This document shows, piece after piece, positions 21,601 to 32,528 of a DNA stretch of 64,000 nucleotides. Within the stretch, counting starts at the first letter, position 1; every line of letters starts with the position of its first letter. The stretch is from Azolla caroliniana (taxonomy: Eukaryota; Polypodiophyta): the NCBI GenBank assembly GCA_043228905.1, contig JBHGNT010000020.1:1674001-1738000 (forward strand), read 5' to 3'. The position numbers were made by a program, and so were the translations under genes. The notes beneath the pieces were generated by a model, which saw nothing but the letters and a program-made list of their open reading frames with translations, ran no database searches and was not told the origin of the DNA.

Positions 21601-22832
21601 CTTCACATGTCCACATACTCATCGTAAACCTGTCTGGTGCTAAAAGCAATGCACATGCCGAAAGTTTGCAATGCTTGATTGGGCCTAAATGGACAAAACT
21701 GGGGATTTAATTAATGCTATTTAACATTCCAAATTTGCAAATATTGGGCAAAAAATTAATTTGAAACCGAATGTGACTTTTTAGTACTTGGAAGTTAGTA
21801 ATCCAAATGACTTGATATTAAATTCTACTTCGCGAGTCGCATGTCTACCAAACCCCCACTCTCTCTAGATTTTGCTCCTTAGTTTCAGGTTCAAACCAAA
21901 TCGTGCATTTCATGTTCGTGATCCGACGCGGGTTTCTATCTTTTGTCTGTACAACATCAACATGGGAAATGTATTCCCGACATCATGTAAAACTCTCTTC
22001 TTGAGCAACAACTCATTGAAGACTTCCATTTGCTCTTCACTGATGAGGTGTTATGAATTTCAAGACATGTTTGATGCACATGGAAGAAGAAGGTGCAGTG
22101 TGTCAAACATGTCATAAAAGTTATAACTCATGGGACACTTCAATCTACGACAAATGTTAGGTTTTCTTGTCAATGCTTGCCCATCAATTACATTATGATC
22201 TATTTTGATATAAAGAAGGCACTCCATGTGGAAAGCAAACTCATTCAATACATATCTATGGTTTGTGACAAGGATACTTAGTGAACATGGTGGTACAGAT
22301 TCCATAAAAGTTTCTAACAACCAAACAATGCATGTGTCAATACGGTTCCAACTAGCGTTATCACAACCAAATGCAAATTTATGTTGAAAAGGCACGTTAA
22401 AAGCTAGATATGCTTCATATGAAAAGGTGGACCGATAATCGAGCTAGCACAAAATCACTTGTTGCACAAAACTAGGGTGAACGTTAGATGACAGTTTGGA
22501 CGTAAAAAACGTGAAAACAAATGTGTAGCGGGTTGCTGCAAAGTCGTTTGGATGAAAAGAACACTCAAGCAAACAAGCAAGAAAGATCCCATGAGGATCA
22601 AGCCCCGCAAGGCCTAGGAACACAAACAAACACACACAAAAAGTGCACCTCTTTCCTCCACGCTTTTCCGTTGCCTCATGATTCAGAGGTTGTTAAGCCT
22701 CATGCCTATTCGGGCATTGGGAATCGTTCGACGTAGACGTGGATGATGCCAGAGGTTGCACCCAAGCCCAAGCCAAGGCACCATAGAAGCTCGTGGGCTC
22801 ATTAACGTAGTTGTGTGTGTGGGTGTCCTTAC
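18671..22832. other. AT-rich interval without a recognisable gene
   Basis: No LTR, no known domain and only short open frames. A minus-strand stretch at about 21830-22395 looks as if it was once coding (WNRIDTCIVWLLETFMESV, RKPNICRRLKCPMSYNFYD) but has stops and matches nothing I recognise. A plus-strand pair of short frames at 20441-20852 is equally unplaced. Most likely decayed repeats and intergenic DNA. Confidence 0.6.
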
Positions 22833-23153
22833 GACACACACACACACATGCACGCACATGACACACAACCCACACACACGACCCCGACATGTAGACACAA
22901 ACACACCCACACCCACACACAGAGACAAACACAAACACAAACACAAACACAAACACAAACACAAACACAAACATAGACATAAACACAAACACAAACAAAC
23001 ACAAACACAGACGTAGACACAAACATAGACATAGACACAGACATAGACATAGACATAAACACAGACACAGACATAAACACAGACATAGACATAAACACAG
23101 ACACAAACACGAGCACAGGGACAGAGACATAGACATAGACACATACACAGAGC
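22833..23153. repeat. CA-rich compound microsatellite
   Basis: (CA)n followed by (ACAAAC)n and related ACATAGAC units for about 320 bp. Long open frames on both strands here (Cys/Val/Leu runs) come only from the repeat. Confidence 0.95.
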
Positions 23154-23372
23154 TTGTGGCCGATGGGTTAACTATTGGAGGAGCTTGTGGACAATCACAT
23201 TCCACGCATGGTGGTGCCGACCGAGCACAACACATTGGTCTTGCCAGGCCAGTGGCCAGGCCACAGGAACCCAAGTCAAGATTAGTGGTGGGTAGTGGTA
23301 CTATTGCTAAGTACATATTGGGTGGTATGTAGTTGATAGATGGGTGTAAGTATGTAATGCTTCCTCAAGATC

Positions 23373-23383
23373 TTTTCTTCTCT

Positions 23384-23421
<38 letters not shown>

Positions 23422-23520
23422 ACGCTTCCACCACTTGCTGCTCTGCACCCAAACCAACCCTAACCCTAACCCTAACCCTAACACCTCCCTACCTCCTCTT
23501 GTATCCCCCCCCCCCCCCCC
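23373..23520 (+). promoter_or_regulatory. CT tract, telomere-like repeats and poly-C upstream of the F-box gene
   Basis: (CT)n at 23373-23420, four units of CCCTAA at 23456-23483 and a 16-base C run at 23505-23520, within 350-460 bp of the F-box ATG. CT-rich leaders and telo-box motifs (AACCCTAA) are common in plant core promoters and 5' UTRs. No clear TATA box is seen, so the start site is not defined. The role is inferred from position. Confidence 0.55.
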
Positions 23521-23835
23521 TCCTCCTCCCATCTGAATTTCACCTTCTCTGCACCCCCTCCCCACCCAAAAAGAAACCCTCACAGAAGCAGGCTCCGAAT
23601 TCTGACTGCCCATATCAAATCGGAAGACCTCTAGCGCGCTCCGGTGAATCGATCGGCGGGCTCAATCCAAATCGTGGACTCGGGAAAGGACCCTTTGTTA
23701 TCTGTTTCCCGTTCAAGCACAGCCTGTGAAGGAAGGGGTCTGTAACTTCAAGAAGAACAAGAACAAGAGAGAAGAAGGGGGGGACAGAAGAATCGTCGAT
23801 AGGAAGGAAGAAAAGAACAGAAAAAGGAAGAGGTA

Positions 23836-25110
23836 ATGTATCCAGAAGTGAAAGGCGATCAACCGTCTTCATCATCCGAGACAATGTTTCATCATCTGAT
23901 GCCACAGGAGGACCAGACTGCAAGCTTCCATGATCCGATTGCTTTGGAACCGATCAATCCCTTCGAAAAGCTTCACGATTCGCTCGTATTGAACATACTG
24001 AACATGGTCTCCGACATAAAATCTCTGGGAAGATGCGCTCTGGTATCCAAGAGGCTCTCTTCCCTCATCCCCATGGTAGAAACTGTCACTGTAAAAGTCG
24101 ATTGTGTGATTAAAACAGGGGAAGAAGAAGAAGAAGAAGAAGAAGGGGATAACAGTGTCTCTAGAAGAGGAAGTGGTATTCTGAGCCATTTGTGTAGATT
24201 AGTTGTCGGAAGCTTAGCCAAGCCTTTGCAAGTTCTTCTGCATATGCTAGAGCCGAAGAAGGAGGTGTTAGGCCCGACTACCCATCATTCTCCTGTCGAG
24301 GTTCTGAAGAATTTCAAGGCGATCCGCAGGCTAAGGATCGAGCTCCCCGGGGGAGAACTCGGGGTCGAAAACGGAGTTTTATTGAAATGGAGAGCCGAAT
24401 TCGGAAGCACTCTCGAGAGTTGCGTGATCTTAGGCACCTCGGGACTCGTGAAGCCGGGAAATGTAGGGGTGAGAAAAGCACCCAAGTTCGAGTTTACAAG
24501 GCCGTGGTTCTTACAAAATCGAGGCGAAGATATAAGCCTTAGAGAATTAGTGGTTGGAGAAGGGGCTAATAATGCCAATAACAATCCTAGTGATAATGAT
24601 GCAATGATTTTGCAAGGGCAAGATGATAATGGTAGCATTCCGGAGTCATTTTACACCAATGGAGGCCTCAAGCTTCGGGTTGTGTGGACCATAAGCTCAC
24701 TAATCGCGGCCTCGGCTCGGCATTATCTCCTTCAGCAGATCATTTGTGAGCACCCAACACTGCAAGGTTTGATTGTGACCGATGCCGATGGGCAAGGGAT
24801 GCTATGTATGGGAAAAGCGCAACTAGAAGAGTTTAGGGTTAAGCCATTGGCTCCCTCGGCTTCTTGGGACCGAACCCAAGTACCCGCATTGAGTATGAAG
24901 CTTTGGTATGCTCCTTACATTGAGCTTCCTGGGGGGACTGGAATGGAAGGAGCCACTTTGATTGCGATAAAACCTAGCAATCATCCTGCTCAACAACCTC
25001 CTCGAGACTTGGATGGGTTTGTTTTCGGTGCTTTCGAAGAGCCTTTCAAGAGCGCAGTTACATTGCTCGCAAAGAGGGGGACGTACCTTCTCGAAATGAA
25101 CTCTTTTTAA
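23836..25110 (+). CDS. AUF1-like F-box protein
   Basis: A 424-codon intact single-exon frame, the only clear host gene here. The F-box lies at residues 43-79 (FEKLHDSLVLNILNMVSDIK...CALVSKRLSSLIP) and would bind SKP1 in an SCF ubiquitin ligase. The rest matches the AUF1/AUF2 (auxin up-regulated F-box) family: RIELPGGEL near 165-175, WRAEFGSTLESCVILG, LRVVWTISSLIAASARHYLL near 280-300 and the family's C-terminal EMNSF. In Arabidopsis these proteins modulate auxin transport and cytokinin response in roots. Lineage features are an N-terminal extension of about 40 residues, an acidic run (residues 96-103, GAA/GAG repeat) and an Asn-rich insert near 240. The start is the first ATG after the purine-rich leader. 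Substrate is unknown. Confidence 0.9.
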   Translation: MYPEVKGDQPSSSSETMFHHLMPQEDQTASFHDPIALEPINPFEKLHDSLVLNILNMVSDIKSLGRCALVSKRLSSLIPMVETVTVKVDCVIKTGEEEEEEEEGDNSVSRRGSGILSHLCRLVVGSLAKPLQVLLHMLEPKKEVLGPTTHHSPVEVLKNFKAIRRLRIELPGGELGVENGVLLKWRAEFGSTLESCVILGTSGLVKPGNVGVRKAPKFEFTRPWFLQNRGEDISLRELVVGEGANNANNNPSDNDAMILQGQDDNGSIPESFYTNGGLKLRVVWTISSLIAASARHYLLQQIICEHPTLQGLIVTDADGQGMLCMGKAQLEEFRVKPLAPSASWDRTQVPALSMKLWYAPYIELPGGTGMEGATLIAIKPSNHPAQQPPRDLDGFVFGAFEEPFKSAVTLLAKRGTYLLEMNSF

Positions 25111-26575
25111 TGCCCGTTTTTCGCACCGTTTTTTCAGGTGATGGATCAGATGGAGCTAATCAACTATGTGACTAACTATAGCTTGGTTTTTCTTTCATAA
25201 TCTGGATGATGAGGAGTCCTTGTGAGTGCTCATTGTTAGAACCCTATCGAGTTTGGCCATAGAATGAATTCTCATTTTTGTTTGGGGTAGTGTACTGCTA
25301 GTGGAAAAGCAAGATGAAGGTCCTTTAGTAGTTTTAACGTAGTGTGGATTGCGAATCTGAATGCTCGCCATGAAACCTCATCCAAAACTTGCCTGAGCAA
25401 GTCTTCATGTATGTATATTTTTCTCTTTGGATTGTTTCTTACCAGAAAGAAAGAAACTCCTCCTTTCTTTTGGTGTAAGTGGTTTGCAAGTTGTGAATGT
25501 AATATATACATGTAAAATGTGTGCAAAATCCACTCGGTTACATTTTTTTAAAATGGTATGGCATGTTCTTCAAGTGTGGATAACTTCCCAAAGAGATTTG
25601 CATACCAATAGTATATGGAAAAAACAAGGTATGTCTTGATAGATTGAAGATACGAAATTTGCATTTGATATGCACCCCTTGTCAATCCTCATCAAAGGTT
25701 TGTGGGTTTTCTGGTTGTAATGTTTTATGGTATATTGTTTGGTCGGAAAAATGTTCATCCAAGGTGATCAACAGGGCAAGACGATAAATCCCCACATTGA
25801 CCCTCAAAAGTGTTGTAATTCTAAGTGGATACAAGATGATGAACATGAAAAAACTAGCTCTAGGCTGATCAAAGATGTGGAAAAAGAGATTTTCTAATTG
25901 GGTGTGGTGGCTGGTTAAAAATAATCATGCTCTCGATGCCTACATTCCGCACTATAGTATTTGATGAAACACCTAGTATTTTGACAATCCTTAATAGGAA
26001 AATATGCTAGAGGACTCACTTCTTTACTCAAGCTTGTCACATCTATATTTTGATTTTGAATGGCGTGTCATGTATTTGATGTTGTCATGGATTATTCAAA
26101 TTCTACATTTGTATAGACATATGGTATTATTATACATATATACATGCAAAGGAGTATAGCATGTGTTTGTTAGGATGGGCCATACAGTATGTGGGCTACC
26201 TAACCATGGATTGTGCCCTTGACGTCTCAATGGTGGTCAAAAAGTAATCTCTTACCGTGGAATTGTTCGTTTATCCCCGTGTTTTCCTCTCCTTCTAAAT
26301 TTGATACAGTTATAGCCAAGTGAGAAGCCTTATTTTTAGTAAACCATACACATGACCTTTGTGGTCTCCGCATTATAAACATTATGGTTGAGCTACATTC
26401 ATTGGGTCTCTCTTGAGTGCAAGGACTAAAAAGAATGGTAAGAGGGACGAACTAAAAAACCATCTTCTTCTCTCAATGAGGAAGTTGCACTCACTTTTAT
26501 ATGCTATTAGATTCCATCCCTTTGTCCTCATTAGCACCATCGATCACCTTTGGATTCCATCCCCATGAGCACATC
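25111..26575. other. 3' flank of the F-box gene
   Basis: AT-rich, with no open frame worth calling and no repeat structure. The first few hundred bases presumably hold the 3' UTR. No poly(A) signal stands out enough to place the transcript end. Confidence 0.55.
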
Positions 26576-27235
26576 GGAGACGCGTGGAAGAACTTGAGAA
26601 GTATCAGGTGAATATTGCAATTTCTCAAATCTATGAGAATGTGATATTTTGTGCACGTAGAGGAGATAGAATTCTAGATTTTCTCACTAGCATTATTGGT
26701 GTCAAACAAAGATGCCAACTCTCTTTGGTATTGCGCATTGATGAGTTGGAACAAATGGTTGATGAGTTTGTAAAAACAAGAAGGAATTGAAGAAGTTGCC
26801 ACACGAGAAGGTATTAATCAAACCTTTGTTATACATTATTACATAGGTGATGTGTGCTTTTCACAAATACTTTAGAGAATGCCAAAAGCTTCTAAAAGTG
26901 TATAGGAAAACTTTTGCATCCATATTAAGTTGAATGTTAGTATCTTATTTTTTCCAATGCTAATGGATCACAACTCAGAGATATGTGTAGGCTCACTTTC
27001 ACACATTATATCATATATATGTAATGCACCAAACTAAAACCATTTTCTTCTCTTAACAAGGAAATTGTATTGACTTATACATGTGCACATTTTGCCTTCC
27101 AAGTTTATGAGACCAAGTGTCACATTTGGATACAAATTTACAATGCACCACCTTCAACCACACGCGAGGTTGATTTCAATACGTTGTTTCTCCAATCCAA
27201 TCTCTACACTCATTTCTCTCACAATCAAATTGTGG
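26576..27235 (+). pseudogene. Decayed LINE relic (RT and 3' region)
   Basis: Encodes EELEKYQVNIAISQIYENVI, DFLTSIIGVKQRCQLSL and RIDELEQMV, a strongly diverged version of the LINE A/B RT segment at 17100-17300. Fragments of the ORF2 3' end follow (GTAGGCTCACTTTCACACATTATATC near 26980, ACACTCATTTCTCTCACAA near 27205). The intervening part is deleted. Older than LINE A and B. Confidence 0.75.
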
Positions 27236-27389
27236 ATTTATTAGTATTAAGAAAAGATTTCCAAAAAGATTTCACTCTTTTTTTTTTCCAAAAAGATTTC
27301 CTTCATTAGTATTAAGAAAAAAACGTCGGAAGGCTACAAAATGTACATTTAGAGAGTGTTATATACAAAAAGGATAATCAGGGGAAGGG

Positions 27390-28870
27390 CTAGGGGTGAT
27401 GATATTTCCATATTGGTCCTTGAGAGGAGACCGTGAATAGAGGCAACTTCCTCCATAACTGCAATAATTTTTTCCTTTTCTTAAGAACAACCTCTGAAGA
27501 ACTCGACATATTGTCATATTGCCCACGCACTACCGCCAATAAGCTATCCCATAATTTTGGCAATATATCTGAGAGGAGGGGAATTATGGAATCATATTGT
27601 CTTTTACACCGATACTTCCATAAGGTCCATAATGTAACCATGGATACTGTTTTCCATACATGGGTTGCACGCATTTGCTTTCGAGGTTGCTGAAAAGGGG
27701 AGACAGATATTAGATGCATGTTGATGACTATCTTAGCCTCTAGAGCATCAGTTGCCTCATACAATAAGAGACTGGAATGGAGAACCCCCCATACCGTTGA
27801 TCCCCAAGTGAAGAGGCAACTTGCATTAATTGTCAAGAATAAAGAAAGAACTTTATTCCATAGTATGAACCATACGTACCATATGTGCATTCGCATCCAC
27901 GAATGTTTCAATCATTCGCGTAAGGAAAACACCCTCAAAGAATGATAAATACCATAATTTTGGATTAACTATTTATGATGAGGTAAATAAACCTAAAAAA
28001 TGGAAACAAAACATTTAAAAAATAGGAAAAAAACACAAGAATGTTTGAATAACATTCGCATTCGTTTTCCAACGTAGGAAAACGAATGTTATGCCAGGCG
28101 AACACGAATTTTACGTACTATGCTTTATTCCATACCTGTTGGGCTAGTGAACAGGACCAGAGAGCATGCTTGGTAGTTTCTTGCAAGTCACCGCAATTAC
28201 TACATTGTCTAAGAATGGGTGCCACGTTTCCTTTCAAAGACTGACCTACTGGTAGTGCTGCATGTAGTAAAAGCCATCTGAAGAGAGTGTATTTTGTTGG
28301 TTCCCTAAAAGACCAAATCCATTTCTAATAAGCCTTCAAATGATTGCTTGAAACACCCCACTTTTTCCAGTGCTTTTGAGCCGCAGGAGTTGGAATATTC
28401 TTAGACATGAGTAAGGTTCTACCAAATTTCACAGTATACTGAAAGAACAAAACTTTGTGCATTGGATCCATCATGGGACTATTCCAAAACCATCCCCTTG
28501 GGTCCCACATTAGCCTATTAACTTGTTGTCGTGCATATAACCAAAGCATATCCCACAAATGGGCTATTGATGGTTGTGGATCAAGAGCCATTTCGTACCA
28601 GTTTTGGCAATCACCCTAACTGGAACAACGTGTAGGTTTTGTAACAAATTGTGAACAGCAATTTGAGAAATGTAACTCCAAATCTAACAAGCCATCAGAC
28701 ATTGTATAAAACAATGAGTATTATCTTCCATTTGAACCATGCAAAAGAAGCAATTGCCCGTCGTTAGTCCACGACACTTTAGAGCTAATCCCAAAAACAA
28801 AACCCCAATCCAAACTCTCCAAATGGCAATTTAGAATGCCGCATACGTTTTAAAATCTACCACTATCCAT
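27390..28870 (-). pseudogene. Decayed L1-type LINE 3' end with zinc-binding RT tail
   Basis: Minus-strand pieces resemble the C-terminal zf-RVT region of plant L1-like elements: NCFFCMVQMEDNTHCFIQC (near 28720-28770), KWIWSFREPTKYTLFRWLLLHAALP (near 28250-28330), CSNCGDLQETTKHALWSC (near 28155-28210) and VWKTVSMVTLWTLWKYRCKR (near 27590-27650). Stops and an interruption at about 27930-28125 break it. This family is distinct from LINE A/B. Confidence 0.7.
28059..28088. repeat. Small hairpin within the L1 relic
   Basis: CATTCGTTTTCC and GGAAAACGAATG around a 6-base loop AACGTA, inside the roughly 200-bp stretch that interrupts the L1-like coding sequence. It could be part of a MITE-like insertion; no clear ends were found. 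Confidence 0.55.
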
Positions 28871-31149
28871 GATCAGAGTTACATATTTTCCATTCTTCTT
28901 CAACCTTAGATGATAGCCATCTAAGACACTCAACGGAGCAATGATCTTTCTCTTTCTCTCTCATATTATTGTAATCAATTGTCTCATAGGCCAATTTTTC
29001 TCTTAGAAGACGTCAATATATCTTTCTTTTTCTCTCCATAATGGAATTATGATCTAAGCAATTAGCCTATTCCATTGCCAATCCACAAACATAAGATGCT
29101 TTTCTCATGCATGTATGTGTTGACAATTATGCACACATATTTATATTTTCTTAATATAAAGATTGCACGTCTTCCTCACTATATAATAGTTGCAAGATGG
29201 TTACACTACCAACTAATGATTGTTAAAGCATGGCTAATCTAGTTCACGGGCATCAGTAACCTACAAAGTGTTGGGGTTTTTCACCTTGTGAGCATTTTGT
29301 GGCAAACGTGATACTTGTAAGAGACATAATGAAATAATGATCATATATAACTATGTTATTACAGAATATTGATAAAATATCATTAAATTTTAACTAGTGT
29401 ACATAGATGAAAATGAGTTCCAAGATATTTGAAGGGCAATAGATTAGAGAAAGGAGAAGGGTTTTAGAGTGTTGAAAAGGGGTTGGCCAAGATATAAAAA
29501 CAGTTAAGGGTTTTGGGTTTTGGAGATATGAAGATCATTGGTGACAAAATTGTGGAACAAATTGATGAGTTATTGGTGGCAAATATGGTAAAAGCCGAGC
29601 AAAGTGATTTTCAATTGTGACACATATTTGTCTTTAAATCAACAGAAGTTAATTTACATGAGTATGAATGGATTGCAAGAAGCGTTGTGGAACTCCAAGG
29701 CAAGGTTCACCTCATTTGCCATTTGTTGCAAGAACTGAGACCTTTTCCCTAAAAAGCCTCAATTTTCAAAGTTTTCAACAAAAGCATCTTTCTTATTGGC
29801 CGAGGGAGAATTATTTATGTATATTCCAAATTCTTATAAGGCCCAAGTTCGTCCACCATTTTCCTAAAATTGAGGGAGGTATCATGATAGAGATGTTTCA
29901 CCTAATTTCCCAAACACACAAACCTCGTCAAGTAGACATTCATTGTGTTGACATTGTAGGCGTCACTTATCAAATATTGCTAGCCACATCAATCCCTCAA
30001 TTATTTCTTATGGCTAGATGTCTTGGAGAAAATCAAGCCACATGACACATTGTTGAACAACATATCTCATACCTAGTCCTTCCAAATTGACAATGGACGC
30101 TAGTAGACTTGTTCTAGGCAACTTTATTGACCTTCACAATCCCAATTATGTAAAGACATTGCTCATGAGGTGTCTTTTTCCTTATGTCATGTCTCTCAAA
30201 CATTCATTGGTTATGTAACTATCCCATTACTTGTGAATGAATCGTTGTTGACAATAAAAGGAAGCCATGTGATAACATATTATGCTTAGACTCATTGTCT
30301 AAATAAAATCATTGTCCATATCAACAAAACCAATATTGAAAACAACAAGGAATCCCTTAGGCATATGATTTATCGGCCAAGCATCATTCGTTGAAGCTCT
30401 TTTCAAACCCTTGGTTTGCTATCATTTGCATTTCAAAATGTGGAAGTATTTGCAAATGTTAAAGATGTAAAGTCATATTTTTAGAAGAGAATAGACAAGA
30501 TGCATGATCAGGAACTAAAATGATGAAGAGCTTTGGTAAAGGACAAAATATCAAATTGTATGATCAATAATTAAAATTATAAATGTTCACGGTATAACAA
30601 TCATACATATTAGGACACAATGATCTCAAATCTAAATGCTCACCATCTGTGATCTCGCATGTTGGACCACACTAATTTCAAGATATGCCCACCAGAAACT
30701 GGGTGAAGGAATGTTGAGCAATATATGTGGCAGAGATTTCAGTGATAAAGGCCAAAAAACTTGAACCCAATGTTGTTGAGATTGTTAAAGCTGCACGAGT
30801 GTTCAATAGTTTTCTAGTTAATTATGTTGCAATTTTCTTTGTAATACTGTTTTGTATATTGCCTTTGGCCACTTTATGTTAATACCAATGGAGGATATTT
30901 TTATGGGAAAATAAATAAATAAATCTAAATGCAAGGCACAAAGTTATTATAAGCCCCATAACTTTTGAGTGAAAATAACAATTTTTTAATTTCAATTTCC
31001 TCATATACAAAGAAGATAATAGAAGGTTTTTTCATGTCATTCTTTGGCACATAATAACTTATTTGTTGGATATTTCCAAGAAAAACATCAAGAATGTGTA
31101 CCTTGATTATACAATGTATTCATTATCCCTCCATTAGGATGAAACAATT
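28871..31149. other. AT-rich interval, one unrecognised open frame
   Basis: Nothing identifiable. A 125-codon plus-strand frame at 29668-30045 has no motif I recognise, and conceptual translation after it continues with stops, so it is probably chance or a decayed element. Other open frames are short. Confidence 0.55.
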
Positions 31150-31632
31150 GTTAAGGATCTATGTATCGATGGAGTAAGCTCCTCGATGTCGTGGCGGGAT
31201 TCAGACCGTCGTATACCCTCTTGATGGCGAATCGGGCGGAGATGGTTGTCGGATACCTCCGAGCCTCACACTCACTCAACGATTAGTAAATGATTAAGCA
31301 CGATATCTCTCTCACTCTCTCAAGCTCTCTCTCTCTCTCCTCTTCTCTCTATCTTTCTCTCTCTCTTTCAAAGCTCTCTGTAAGTTCACTCCGGCCATCG
31401 TTTTCTACGTTCTATAGCTCGTTGGAAAGCTCTTTGAGAGAGCTTTCTAAAGAATGTTCATTTACTGAATTCCGTTACCGTGGCGAGAAGTTATGAGCAT
31501 TTTCATCCGCAGCCATCTTTGCCCCACGGTTCCTCAAACGGAAGGTAGATTTTGAAGCCCTAAATCGAGTGAAAGGTACATTCTCTCTCCTTCCCTCTTT
31601 GTCTCTCTTTTCCCGTACGGTTTGTCCCTACA
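31150..31632 (+). promoter_or_regulatory. LINE B 5' UTR / presumed internal promoter
   Basis: Contains (CT)n tracts at 31300-31380, the imperfect inverted repeat AAAGCTCTTTGAGAGAGCTTTCT near 31428 and a purine/pyrimidine-biased leader up to the ORF1 ATG. LINEs transcribe from internal promoters in this region; that role is inferred. LINE A lacks it. Confidence 0.5.
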
Positions 31633-32502
31633 ATGGCAAATACTCGTAAAACCGCCGCAAAGTTTGGGGGTATGATTGATAATGAGCCGAGATCACCAAC
31701 AAATCTCGATTCTAATGCAATGGACAAAATGCTTATGAGTCACTTGATTTCTCTTCAAGAAACCATAAACAAGCAAGGTGAAGAGATTAGGATGTTAATG
31801 AAAGAGAATACTAAGCTCCAAAGTGTTGTCATTGAGAATGAAAGTCTTAAACAAGTGGTTGCAAAACTTCAAGAAGAGATTCAAGAATGTAAAAGAGCTT
31901 CATTTGAAACAAATGAGCGCCTTAACAAGATTGAGTTAAAGGAAGCATTAAAAGAAGAAAAATTGGATACAATGAGGCGGGATGTAAGTGAGATGAAAAA
32001 TGTATGTACAACGAAGTCATGGGCCGATATATGTGGTGGGGATGTGTTATCAAACTCATCTAATATGCATGTGATGCATCAAGATAAGAATATAGAAAGC
32101 ATAGATGTCCGAGAATTGAAAGAACGCGAACGACGATCAAAGAACATTGTCGTCCGTGGTATTAAAGAAGAGAGTATGGAAACACCCGCATCCCTTGGAA
32201 AGGCCATTGGTGAATTTTTTAGCATGCATTATGGGATGTCAGATGTGAATGTATATGGGGCACACCGAGTTGGGAAACATGGTGTTACTCGCTCCGGAGA
32301 AAGGCCTATTGTATGCACAATGACAGATGATACAAAGCGGCGGATCATACTCGAAAATAGTTGGGTATACCTCAAAGGTACACAATGCTTTGTGAGTGAA
32401 GATCGTACTATCTCACAACAAAATGCTCGTCGTAAAGCATATGAAGAAAGATTGAAAAACAAGGTTAAGGATGTGCCTAAAGATGGAAATGTAGGCAAAT
32501 AG
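31633..32502 (+). CDS. LINE B ORF1 protein (coiled coil + RRM-like)
   Basis: An intact 289-codon frame starting MANTRKTAAKFGG. Residues about 38-120 form a heptad-rich coiled coil for oligomerisation (MDKMLMSHLISLQETINKQ, MKENTKLQSVVIENESLKQ). Residues about 172-270 look like the RRM of type II (L1/CR1-like) ORF1 proteins: RRSKNIVVRGIKEE, YGAHRVGKHG, RPIVCTMTDDTKRRIIL and FVSEDRTISQQNARRKAYEE. The protein would coat element RNA and help target-primed reverse transcription. Plant L1 ORF1s usually carry CCHC knuckles, absent here. It ends in TAG shortly before ORF2. Confidence 0.85.
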   Translation: MANTRKTAAKFGGMIDNEPRSPTNLDSNAMDKMLMSHLISLQETINKQGEEIRMLMKENTKLQSVVIENESLKQVVAKLQEEIQECKRASFETNERLNKIELKEALKEEKLDTMRRDVSEMKNVCTTKSWADICGGDVLSNSSNMHVMHQDKNIESIDVRELKERERRSKNIVVRGIKEESMETPASLGKAIGEFFSMHYGMSDVNVYGAHRVGKHGVTRSGERPIVCTMTDDTKRRIILENSWVYLKGTQCFVSEDRTISQQNARRKAYEERLKNKVKDVPKDGNVGK

Positions 32503-32528
32503 GGACACGTGATCTATGAGACTAACCC

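Noticed and set aside
22683-23316. Cys/Leu/Val-rich open frames
   Set aside because: Direct translation of the CA-rich microsatellite.
25125-25145. Intron 3' splice site (TTTTTTCAGGTG) after the F-box stop
   Set aside because: The upstream frame already ends with the family's conserved C-terminus, and no matching donor or second exon is seen.
29668-30045. A 125-codon possible host gene
   Set aside because: No recognisable motif, stops just downstream, AT-rich repeat surroundings; listed only as an unrecognised frame.
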